Shown: one piece after another, positions 1-8,540 of the stretch
Position numbering within the stretch: position 1 is the first letter of the stretch
How the letters are laid out: each line of letters starts with the position of its first letter
NCBI GenBank assembly: GCA_902528575.1
Contig: CABZSV010000002.1
Coordinates: 23,990-87,989 of the forward strand
Reading direction: 5' to 3'
Source of the DNA: an uncultured Pelagibacteraceae bacterium
Lineage (GTDB): Bacteria > Pseudomonadota > Alphaproteobacteria > Pelagibacterales > Pelagibacteraceae
Length of the DNA stretch: 64,000 bases
The notes under the pieces: model-generated
Seen by the model: only the letters and a program-made list of their open reading frames with translations
The model's database searches: none
What the model was told of the DNA's origin: nothing
Made by a program: the position numbers and the translations under genes

Positions 1-425
1 CATTTTATTTTAGTGGCAGAAAAATAAGGATCTATAAATAACCCTGTTTTTTTTCTAAAAGTATTTTCATAATTTTTATTCTTTAGAGATTTACAATACT
101 CCTGGGTTCTTCTATCTTGCCAAACGATTGCATTATAAATAGGTTTTCCAGTTTTTTTATTCCACAAAATTGTAGTTTCCCTTTGATTTGTAATTCCAAT
201 AGTAAGTATATTACCTTTTAAACTTTTAGCTTTTTTAATTACTTGCTTTAATGCTTTAAGTGTTGTCGACCAAATTTCATTTGGATTATGTTCTACCCAT
301 CCATTTCTAGGAAAGTATTGTTTAAATTCATATTGAGAAATAAATTTAATGTTCCCTTTAGTGTCAAACAAAACAACTCTTGACGAGGTTGTTCCTTGAT
401 CAATGGAGACAATAAATTTTTTCAA
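1..425 (-). CDS. glpK: glycerol kinase, N-terminal part (truncated by window edge, TTG start)
   Basis: Manual translation of the minus strand from TTG at 425: LKKFIVSIDQGTTSSRVVLFDTKGNIKFISQYEFKQYFPRNGWVEHNPNEIW...ITNQRETTILWNKKTGKPIYNAIVWQDRRTQ; classic FGGY/GlpK motifs. Absent from the ORF track. Confidence 0.88.
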   Translation of the reverse strand, partial: MKKFIVSIDQGTTSSRVVLFDTKGNIKFISQYEFKQYFPRNGWVEHNPNEIWSTTLKALKQVIKKAKSLKGNILTIGITNQRETTILWNKKTGKPIYNAIVWQDRRTQEYCKSLKNKNYENTFRKKTGLFIDPYFSATKIK

Positions 426-429
426 AATA

Positions 430-2583
430 CTAATCTATGCCAAGATGTTTTTTTCTTTTTCCAACCCAAGTTCTAATCAAATTATCAAAAATCAATCCTA
501 TAAACGCAACACAGATACCGAGAGTTAAACCAATTCCTGCTCCATTTTTATCTGAAAGTGCTTTTAAAATGTATTGACCAAGATCTTCTGTTCCAATGAA
601 AGCTCCAATTATCACCATAAATAAAGCAAAAACTATTGTTTGATTTAAACCAAGCATCATATGTGGAAATGCTAATGGAAACTCAATTTTTGTTAATCTT
701 TGAAATTTATTTACACCAGACATTGTTGCAGCTTCATGTAAGCCAATAGGAACACTTCTAAGTCCTTCTATTGTATATCTAGTTGCAGGAATTGTTGCAT
801 AGACAATTACAGCAATTAAAACAGATGTATCTGTTATTCCAAAAAGCATCATTACAGGAATTAAATATACAAATGATGGGAATGTTTGAAATATATCGCA
901 AACTCCTAGCATAAATGCTGCAGATTTTTTGTTTTGAAAACATAATGTTCCAACTGTAAATCCTATTAAACAAGAAATAACTACACCAAAAGTTGCCATA
1001 TATAACGTTACTAGTGCTCTATCCCACCATGGACTTAATGCTATAAACAAAGTCAAAGCAGCAACAACTAATGCTGATCGAACTCCTCCAATTAAATATC
1101 CTGCACCAACTGCTAGTACCAATGTAGCTATTGCAGGCATTCTTAAATATAAAGCTCTCATCGGCTGAAGCACATCTTGAATTAACCATGTATTGAATGC
1201 TTTAATATACACGAAGAAAGTATCAAAAATCCAATCAACTCCTTTATTCCAAAAATCTGCTGTTGATATTCCTTTATTATGGGGAATTTCAAACAAGTAA
1301 TTAAAACTACCTTTGAAAATAAAAGTCCCAACGTATGCAAGAATTATTCCAATTACGAATGAAGCTGCAAAAAATATTGCGTTTTTATTTCTTTGGAAAA
1401 ATGTCAGATTACCAAAATAATCTGTTTGTTTATTTGCCCATGCCAAAGACATTTTATCAAGTAAAATTGCAATTAAACTAATACATAAACCAGCCTCAAG
1501 TGCCAGCCCTATATTGAGCTGATTAAGTGCTAACAACAAATTAAATCCTAATCCTTTCGCGCCAATGAACGCAGATATAACTGCCATTGAAAAACAAACC
1601 ATAATAACTTGGTTAACTCCAATTAAAATATCTCTTCTTGCTGTTGGAATTAGTACCTTGAACATTAATTGCCAATTAGTGCAGCCACTCATTCTTCCAG
1701 CTTCAATAACTTCTGGTGGTATAGCTCTTAAACCTAATATTGTTAATAATATCATTGGTGGAACCGCAACAACCATAGTAATAATTACAGCAGCGTGATC
1801 ACCTACTCCAAATAAAACAAGTGCAGGAACTAATACAGCGTATTGTGGCATAGTCTGCATTACTAGAAGAATTGGGTACAATGCTTTTTCAACACGTTTA
1901 CTTTTGTAAGCTGCAATACCTAGGCCTAAACCAAAAATAAATGAAAGTGGAGCTGCAACAAGTATAAAAGAAAGAGTTTGCATTGATGGTTTCCATTGAC
2001 CAAATATAGAAATATAGATCATTGTTAAACCTGCAAACAAAGCCAATCCTTTTCCACTTAATTTATAAGATAGTAGAGCTGCTCCAGCTGCAACAATGGT
2101 CCAAGGTAAACCTGGCAACTCCAACCATGGATAAGCATCAATAAAATCCCAACTTGTAAATGCAACAATAGTTTCTAAACCTCCAAGTAAAATTTCCCTA
2201 ATTAATTCAATTAAAAAAGTCATAAATGAAGTTAAATTTCTACTTATCTCTAATAATAATGGTCGAGTTTTAAATTCTTGAGTATCTTCGTTCCAAAACT
2301 CCATTGGCATCCACTCATTCATTAAGAAAAATAAAGAGTCGTTTATCCAAATAGGCAGCCATCCTAGAAGTGGAGGCAATCTCCAAAATACATCAAAGGC
2401 ATAATACCTAACCTCTTTACCTAGAAAAAAGTAAACACTTTGGTTTGGATCTTTAACAAATTCAGCCTGGCCTCTTATAAATTTATAAGTTTCAGGAACA
2501 TCAATTGCAAAACATAAAGCAAAAAATACAATTAATAAAAATAACCATTGAAATAATTTTGGATATTTTTTTAAATACTCCAT
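430..2583 (-). CDS. proW: glycine betaine/proline ABC transporter permease, fused double-permease protein
   Basis: 717 aa, two BPD_transp_1-like halves (QTMPQYAVLVPALVLFGVGD.. and QTFPSFVYLIPVMMLFGITD..), next to ProV-like ATPase and ProX-like SBP. Confidence 0.9.
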   Translation of the reverse strand: MEYLKKYPKLFQWLFLLIVFFALCFAIDVPETYKFIRGQAEFVKDPNQSVYFFLGKEVRYYAFDVFWRLPPLLGWLPIWINDSLFFLMNEWMPMEFWNEDTQEFKTRPLLLEISRNLTSFMTFLIELIREILLGGLETIVAFTSWDFIDAYPWLELPGLPWTIVAAGAALLSYKLSGKGLALFAGLTMIYISIFGQWKPSMQTLSFILVAAPLSFIFGLGLGIAAYKSKRVEKALYPILLVMQTMPQYAVLVPALVLFGVGDHAAVIITMVVAVPPMILLTILGLRAIPPEVIEAGRMSGCTNWQLMFKVLIPTARRDILIGVNQVIMVCFSMAVISAFIGAKGLGFNLLLALNQLNIGLALEAGLCISLIAILLDKMSLAWANKQTDYFGNLTFFQRNKNAIFFAASFVIGIILAYVGTFIFKGSFNYLFEIPHNKGISTADFWNKGVDWIFDTFFVYIKAFNTWLIQDVLQPMRALYLRMPAIATLVLAVGAGYLIGGVRSALVVAALTLFIALSPWWDRALVTLYMATFGVVISCLIGFTVGTLCFQNKKSAAFMLGVCDIFQTFPSFVYLIPVMMLFGITDTSVLIAVIVYATIPATRYTIEGLRSVPIGLHEAATMSGVNKFQRLTKIEFPLAFPHMMLGLNQTIVFALFMVIIGAFIGTEDLGQYILKALSDKNGAGIGLTLGICVAFIGLIFDNLIRTWVGKRKKHLGID

Positions 2584-2586
2584 ATT

Positions 2587-3618
2587 TTAACTACCATTTT
2601 TTCTTCCTCCAAAAACTGTATCTATTATTTTTGAAGGTTTAATTGATCCTACAATATTATTATTTGAGTCAACTACTCCTACTAATTTTTCTTGAGTAAG
2701 TATTTTTTCTGCAACATTTTCTATAATTTCATCTTTTGATACTTTTAAATCTCCTAAATTGTCTTTACTTGAAGCATCCATTACATCCTCAATAATCAAA
2801 ACCTTCTCTCTCGGTACTTCTTCAGTAAACTTTCTTACATATTCAGTTGCTGGATTTAGTACAATATTGGCTGGTGTATCTAATTGTTCAATTATACCAT
2901 CTTTCATAATTGCTATTCGATCAGCTAACTTTAATGCCTCATCAAAATCATGAGTGATGAACATGATGGTTTTCTGTAATTTTTCCTGAAGTCTTAAAAA
3001 CTCATCTTGCATTTCTTTTCTAATCAATGGATCTAATGCAGAAAAAGGTTCATCTAGAAACCATATATCAGGCTCTACTGCTAAAGACCTAGCGATTCCT
3101 ACCCTCTGTTGTTGTCCACCTGAAAGTTCTCTTGGAAAATAATTCTCTCTTCCATCTAGTCCAACTAGTTTTACCATTTCCATTGCTCTACTAATGCTCT
3201 CTTCAGTATTAGTGCCTTTTATTTGAAGCGGAAAAGCAATATTTTCAACAACTGTTTTATGAGGTAACAAAGCAAAGCTTTGAAAAACCATTCCCATTTT
3301 ATTTCTTCTAAGCTCAATAAGCTCTTTGTTATTTAATTCTAATAAATCTTGACCTTCGATAAAAATTTTTCCACCGGTAGCATCCGTTAATCTTGAAATA
3401 CATCTAAGAAGTGTTGATTTACCTGAACCAGATAAACCCATTACTACTAACATTTCTCCTTTCGCAACTTCAAAAGAAGCATTATTTACTCCAACAATAC
3501 ATCCTCTTTCCTGAAAGGTTTTTGCATCTACATTGCCATTAGACTCTTCAAGCATCTTTTTGGCATTTTCTCCAAAAATTTTATAAACCGACTCGCATTT
3601 GATTACAGTCTCAGACAT
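2587..3618 (-). CDS. proV: glycine betaine/proline ABC transporter ATP-binding protein
   Basis: Walker A GLSGSGKST, signature LSGGQQQRVGIARSL, Walker B; ProV-type N-terminus and CBS-like C-terminal region. Confidence 0.92.
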   Translation of the reverse strand: MSETVIKCESVYKIFGENAKKMLEESNGNVDAKTFQERGCIVGVNNASFEVAKGEMLVVMGLSGSGKSTLLRCISRLTDATGGKIFIEGQDLLELNNKELIELRRNKMGMVFQSFALLPHKTVVENIAFPLQIKGTNTEESISRAMEMVKLVGLDGRENYFPRELSGGQQQRVGIARSLAVEPDIWFLDEPFSALDPLIRKEMQDEFLRLQEKLQKTIMFITHDFDEALKLADRIAIMKDGIIEQLDTPANIVLNPATEYVRKFTEEVPREKVLIIEDVMDASSKDNLGDLKVSKDEIIENVAEKILTQEKLVGVVDSNNNIVGSIKPSKIIDTVFGGRKNGS

Positions 3619-3683
3619 AAATTGTTTTAAAGTTATATTAAATTCTATAAAATTAAAATGTTAATAATTGTTGCCTTTCCTCA

Positions 3684-4235
3684 TTAAAAATTTTTAATAA
3701 AATAAACTCTAGTATCAATTCCAGTACTTAAAAAACTTAAAGCTTCTCCACTTATAGTAATACTTTCATCAACACCTACATTGTTTCCACTAACTGTAAA
3801 ACCCGCAAAACATTTATTTTTTTCTTCATCCCATTTGACAAAAGTCTCATCAATTTTATTTCCATTAATTGTATATAGCTCATGTGCTCTAAAATTTAAG
3901 AAATTAGCACCCATAATTGCTCTTTGAGGAATTAGTTTTGTAGCTTTACATACTTGCTCATATACATCATCCGTTAATTTGTAATGATCAGTTCCATCAA
4001 ATGAAACCAATATACCAGAAGGTAATTTAGATATTAGTTCGCTAAGTTTTTTTTCTTCAGCAATTCTCTCCTCCTCTAACTTCATTCTTTTTACTAAATC
4101 ATCACCCTGTCCAAAAATTCCATTTAAAATGCTAAAAGATACAATTACTATTAGAGTGATAAATATAAGACCAATAAATTGCCTTAGAGACTCAGGTAAA
4201 TCTTTTATTTTATTAATATAATTTTCTTTTGACAT
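3684..4235 (-). CDS. hypothetical protein with one N-terminal transmembrane segment
   Basis: 183 aa ORF; hydrophobic segment FIGLIFITLIVIVSFSILNGIF; overlaps the next gene by 1 nt. Confidence 0.7.
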   Translation of the reverse strand: MSKENYINKIKDLPESLRQFIGLIFITLIVIVSFSILNGIFGQGDDLVKRMKLEEERIAEEKKLSELISKLPSGILVSFDGTDHYKLTDDVYEQVCKATKLIPQRAIMGANFLNFRAHELYTINGNKIDETFVKWDEEKNKCFAGFTVSGNNVGVDESITISGEALSFLSTGIDTRVYFIKNF

Positions 4236-4612
4236 TATTCTTGTAACTTACCGTTTTTCCAAATACCTGATTTTTGTTTTCCATCTGCCCAAGTAAATGT
4301 TCCTTGTCCATTCATAAAACCTTTAGACCACTCTCCTTCATAGGTAGACCCATCAGGAAAAACTAAAGTTCCCTGTCCGCTCCATTCACTATTTTTAAAT
4401 TCCCCTTTATAGATATAACCATTAGGCCAGGTTTCGACACCTTGACCTTGTTTTTTAGTATTAACCCACTCCCCTTCGTAAGTAGTTTTATCGGTGTAAA
4501 CCCATTTACCAAAACCATTTTCACAGTTACCTTCTTTGCAGCCAGTGCTTCTTGCTAAAACTGATGAGCAGATCAAAAAACTAAAAAATATTATAAGAGA
4601 GTATTTTTTCAT
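4235..4612 (-). CDS. exported MORN-repeat protein
   Basis: Signal peptide-like N-terminus; repeats YEGEWVNTKKQGQGVETWPNG / YKGEFKNSEWSGQGTLVFPDG / YEGEWSKGFMNGQGTFTWADG. Confidence 0.88.
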   Translation of the reverse strand: MKKYSLIIFFSFLICSSVLARSTGCKEGNCENGFGKWVYTDKTTYEGEWVNTKKQGQGVETWPNGYIYKGEFKNSEWSGQGTLVFPDGSTYEGEWSKGFMNGQGTFTWADGKQKSGIWKNGKLQE

Positions 4613-4640
4613 TGATACATTTTACACATATTGATTTAAA

Positions 4641-4668
4641 AAAAAATCCCCCCCAACGAAGTTGGGGG
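4641..4668 (-). terminator. Rho-independent terminator downstream of the glycine betaine-binding protein gene
   Basis: CCCCCAAC-GAA-GTTGGGGG hairpin (4650-4657/4661-4668) with an A run on + (T run on -) at 4637-4646. Confidence 0.8.
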
Positions 4669-4694
4669 AGATCTTTAATTTTTAACTATAATCC

Positions 4695-5639
4695 TTATTT
4701 AGTAAATGCTTGCCAAACTGACTTGTTATCAGCTAACCATTTTTTAGCTGCATCTTCATGAGTCATTTTGTCAATGTCAACTAAAGCTGCCATAGCTCCA
4801 ATTTGACTTGTAGAGAATGACATTTTCTTAAACGCTGCTGCTGCATCAGGATGAGTTTTTGGGAAATCCTCATGAACTGCTTTTTTCAAGTATCCATCAG
4901 GAGAACCACATTTACCATCTCCACCATCTTCTGGTCTGCAACCAGCTGTGTATGGAGGGAAGTCAATAAATGTAAAACCAGCACCATCTGTAAAGTTAGG
5001 CGTCCAGTTGAATATAATTGTTCCTCTTCCTTCTTTTTCAGCTGCAGCTAATTCTGCCCAAAGTGCATCAGCACTTCCAGCAAATTTAACCCACCATAAA
5101 TCACCTAAACCTAGTGCATCAACCCTTTGTGGAATTAAGTCACCATGCCAAGTTTGTGGACCTTCCAACATTCTTCCTTTTCCATCTGGAGAGTCAGGTG
5201 TTGTAAAGTTTTTTGCACAATCTGGATTTTTTAAAGCTGTCCAATCTGGTAGTCCTGGGCATAATCCTTTTTCAGCAACCCAGTTTGGATATCCCATATC
5301 CTCAAGAGTTCTTGCTTCATGATCACCCCAATCTAATAAACCACCTTTATCTAAAGCAGTAGTAAAAGATTTACCGAATGCAGATTCCCATACCTCGTGA
5401 GATATAGTTACATCTCCAATTCTAATTGACTCATAAACTGCTTGTGAGTCAGCGTTTACGTATTTTACGTTATTACCCATACTTTCGAAAATTCCACCAA
5501 TAACATAAGCCATTACAATTTGAGATGACCAGTTATGTGTTGGGATCACGATGGGCTTTTTGCTATCAGCATTTGAAATTCCTGCAAAACTTACAACAGA
5601 AATAACTAGAGCAGATAGTAAAGATATTATTTTTTTCAT
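4695..5639 (-). CDS. proX: glycine betaine/proline ABC transporter substrate-binding protein
   Basis: Signal peptide; OpuAC-like sequence (IPTHNWSSQIVMAYVIGGIFESMGNNVKYV...DLWWVKFAGSADALWAELAAAEKEGRGTIIFNWTP). Confidence 0.88.
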   Translation of the reverse strand: MKKIISLLSALVISVVSFAGISNADSKKPIVIPTHNWSSQIVMAYVIGGIFESMGNNVKYVNADSQAVYESIRIGDVTISHEVWESAFGKSFTTALDKGGLLDWGDHEARTLEDMGYPNWVAEKGLCPGLPDWTALKNPDCAKNFTTPDSPDGKGRMLEGPQTWHGDLIPQRVDALGLGDLWWVKFAGSADALWAELAAAEKEGRGTIIFNWTPNFTDGAGFTFIDFPPYTAGCRPEDGGDGKCGSPDGYLKKAVHEDFPKTHPDAAAAFKKMSFSTSQIGAMAALVDIDKMTHEDAAKKWLADNKSVWQAFTK

Positions 5640-5743
5640 ATATACCCCTCTATTATTAATATATTAATACTGAAAGTATGTTCCTATTTAAAGTTATAGT
5701 CAACTCGTTTTGATTATATTATGGTCTCACTTAAATTTAAAAA

Positions 5744-8083
5744 ATGTTAGGCACAAGCAAAGATATCAAATATCCTGGTTTGAATATTTTACCACCTGGA
5801 GTTGAAAGACATGTTGTTAATGGTGGTGGTCTAACTGGTTTTCAGATTTTTCCTGATGATGAAATAGAAATAATTAATAATGAAGGAAATCAAATATGTG
5901 AGATTATTTGTTTTGGAAAAGATGGAAATTCAGATCTTGGAATTTTAAATCTTAAATCAAACAATGAAAAAAACTTTATAAGAAATATTCTTAATGGGAA
6001 TGATGAAACAATTTTAGCGACAAACTATCAATTAAAAAAAAGAAATTTAAAAATTTCTAATTCAAAATCATCAATTATATTTGATCTAGACGCAGAACCT
6101 GGCGAAAAAATTAAATTAAAATCAAAAGATAAATGTTACGCAATATTTTCAGCACCTGGCGAAGATATGGATGTTACAAAACAAAATCCACCAACTGATT
6201 TAACAATATTTGTTAAAAGAGCTAAAATTGTTAATGATAAGGAATTAAATGTAATTCCTGATCCTGTTTTCGAACCAGTTTACGAAGAAAATATAAATAA
6301 AGAAACTTCAATATCTTATGAGGTTAAAGAAGGAGATTATATTCAGGTGATAAGTCCGACTGGCAGACAATGTTCTGACTTTGTGGCTTTCGATACAAGA
6401 AAATTAGAAAAAGGAATTGAAAAAGGATTAGACTGGCAAACCACGAGAACATTCATGGGTAATACTTTCCCAGGACCAGGTTTGTTCTCTAAATTTTATG
6501 ATACAGATCATGAGCCACTTGTTGAAGTAATAAGAGATACTGTTGGTAAACACGATACTTTTAATCTTGCATGTACTTCAAAATATTATGAAGATGCGGG
6601 GTACTTTGGTCACCCAAACTGTTCGGATAATTTAACTGAAAGTATGTCGAAATATGGTGTTCAGAAACAAAAAGGTTGGCATGCAATTAATTTATTTTTT
6701 AACACCTCAGCTGGAGGATTGAATTCTGTTATTTCTGATGAATCTTATTCAAGGCCTGGAGATTATGTAATGTTTAAGGCTTTAAAAGATTTAACAATAG
6801 GAACAACCGCATGTCCAAGTGATATAGATCCTTGTAATTCATGGAATCCTACAAATATATTTGTTAGAACTTACGATAAAAATAAAGAATTTAAAAAGTC
6901 ATTTGGTTTTAGAATGAAAACAGACTCTGAAAATAAACTTACTAGAAATTCTGGCTTTTATGAAAGAACTTCAAAATTAACTAGAAACTTTATTGATGCT
7001 AGAGGGTTTTGGCTTCCAAACGATTACACCAAACATGGTTTGGTTAATGAGTACAATGCTTGCAGAAATGATGCTGTATTAATTGACCTATCATCACTAA
7101 GAAAATTTGAAATAATTGGTCCTGATGCTGAAGAGTTAATGAATTACACTCTTACAAGAAATATAAAAAAACTTTCTGTTGGGCAGGTTGTTTATTCTGC
7201 AATGTGTTACGAAAATGGAATGATGTTCGATGATGGAACTCTTTTAAGATTAAGCGAAACAGGTTTTAGATGGATATGTGGAGATGAGTATGGTGGAGAA
7301 TGGCTAAAAGAAATTGCAAAAAAAAAGAATTTTAATGCTATTGTTAAAAACTCAACTGACCAAATAAGCAATGTATCTTTGCAAGGTCCAAAAAGTAGAG
7401 AAATTTTAAAAAAAATTATCTTTACACCACCAACACAGCCTTCGATAGATGAGTTAGGCTGGTTTAGATTTACAATTTGTAGAATAGAAGAGCTTCAAGG
7501 TATTCCGTTAATTGTTTCTAGAACAGGTTATACTGGTGAGTTAGGTTATGAAGTTTGGTGTCATCCAAAACATGCTCCTGAAGTCTGGGATAAATTAATG
7601 GAAGCAGGTAAAGATGATGGACTGATACCAGCAGGGTTCGCTGCCTTAGACAAACTAAGAATTGAGGCAGGTTTAATTTTATTTGGCGCAGAGTTTGATG
7701 GAGAGCAAGATCCTTTTGAAGCAGGTATTGGTTTTGCCGTTCCACTGAAAACAAAAGAAGAAGATTTTATTGGTAAAGAAGAATTGATTAAAAGAAAAGC
7801 TAACCCACAAAAGAAATTGGTAGGCCTAGAACTTAATGGAAAAGAAATAGCAGGCCACGGAGACTGTGTTCATATTGGAAGATCACAGGTTGGTATAGTT
7901 ACCAGTGGATGCTTGTCCTCTACTTTGAATAAAAATATTGCTCTTTGCAGAATAGATGTTCAATACTCAGAAATCGGTACTGAAGTTGAAATAGGTAAAA
8001 TCGATGGTTATCAAAAAAGGATTGGTGCTAAAGTTGTTGGTTTTCCATTCTACGATCCAACCAAATCAAGAGTCAGAGCTTAA
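5744..8083 (+). CDS. fusion of DUF1989 (urea carboxylase-associated) domain and GcvT-like aminomethyltransferase
   Basis: N-terminal half with DUF1989-like motifs (CSDFVAFDTR, CPSDIDPCNSWNPTNIFVRTY); C-terminal half GcvT-like (DAVLIDLSSLRKFEIIGPDAEELMNYTLTRNI...VSRTGYTGELGYEVWCHPKHAPEVWDKL). Confidence 0.85.
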   Translation: MLGTSKDIKYPGLNILPPGVERHVVNGGGLTGFQIFPDDEIEIINNEGNQICEIICFGKDGNSDLGILNLKSNNEKNFIRNILNGNDETILATNYQLKKRNLKISNSKSSIIFDLDAEPGEKIKLKSKDKCYAIFSAPGEDMDVTKQNPPTDLTIFVKRAKIVNDKELNVIPDPVFEPVYEENINKETSISYEVKEGDYIQVISPTGRQCSDFVAFDTRKLEKGIEKGLDWQTTRTFMGNTFPGPGLFSKFYDTDHEPLVEVIRDTVGKHDTFNLACTSKYYEDAGYFGHPNCSDNLTESMSKYGVQKQKGWHAINLFFNTSAGGLNSVISDESYSRPGDYVMFKALKDLTIGTTACPSDIDPCNSWNPTNIFVRTYDKNKEFKKSFGFRMKTDSENKLTRNSGFYERTSKLTRNFIDARGFWLPNDYTKHGLVNEYNACRNDAVLIDLSSLRKFEIIGPDAEELMNYTLTRNIKKLSVGQVVYSAMCYENGMMFDDGTLLRLSETGFRWICGDEYGGEWLKEIAKKKNFNAIVKNSTDQISNVSLQGPKSREILKKIIFTPPTQPSIDELGWFRFTICRIEELQGIPLIVSRTGYTGELGYEVWCHPKHAPEVWDKLMEAGKDDGLIPAGFAALDKLRIEAGLILFGAEFDGEQDPFEAGIGFAVPLKTKEEDFIGKEELIKRKANPQKKLVGLELNGKEIAGHGDCVHIGRSQVGIVTSGCLSSTLNKNIALCRIDVQYSEIGTEVEIGKIDGYQKRIGAKVVGFPFYDPTKSRVRA

Positions 8084-8088
8084 AAATT

Positions 8089-8439
8089 ATGCCAAAAGAA
8101 AAAAAGACTTTATTAGATTTTTGGGAAGATCAAATGAGACAGTCGCATACAGCTAGTAACTATTTTTTTAGAAAATCTCCTTCTCACTATCATATGATGT
8201 TATTAGTAATGTCTGCACATAAAGAAAATAAAAAACTATCTGTTGAGGAACTTAAAACCAAATTATTTAAAACATCTAGACCTAAATCTGCATTAATTAT
8301 TACTGAAGCTTGTGAAAAAGGATTCTTTCGTCTTGAAAAAACATCAACAGACCAAAGGGTAAAAAATATAATACCTAGTGACTCTTTTATTAAAGAATTT
8401 AATGAATACCTGGATACCTTAAAAAATATAAGTTATTAG
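8089..8439 (+). CDS. MarR-like winged-helix transcriptional regulator (putative)
   Basis: 116 aa; pattern LSVEELKTKLFKTSRPKSALIITEACEKGFFRLEKTSTDQRVKNIIPS resembles a wHTH with wing. Confidence 0.55.
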   Translation: MPKEKKTLLDFWEDQMRQSHTASNYFFRKSPSHYHMMLLVMSAHKENKKLSVEELKTKLFKTSRPKSALIITEACEKGFFRLEKTSTDQRVKNIIPSDSFIKEFNEYLDTLKNISY

Positions 8440-8540
8440 GGACAAATTTCACAAAAATTGAAATATCTAAATTATATATATAATTTTTAGTTCTATAAAA
8501 AATTATATTAATTACTATTTGCAAAAAATAATGTTTTCAT

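Noticed and set aside
1565-1798. 77-aa plus-strand ORF within the fused permease gene
   Set aside because: Antisense shadow of a membrane-protein gene
4948-5322. 124-aa plus-strand ORF opposite the betaine-binding protein gene
   Set aside because: Antisense to a clear ProX-like CDS with signal peptide; no RBS or family motif
5655-5668. ATTAATATATTAAT palindrome between proX-like and DUF1989-GcvT genes
   Set aside because: Short pure-AT palindrome in a very AT-rich genome; expected by chance, probably only promoter -10 material
7518-7754. 78-aa minus-strand ORF in the DUF1989-GcvT gene
   Set aside because: Overlaps conserved GcvT motifs on the + strand; no support
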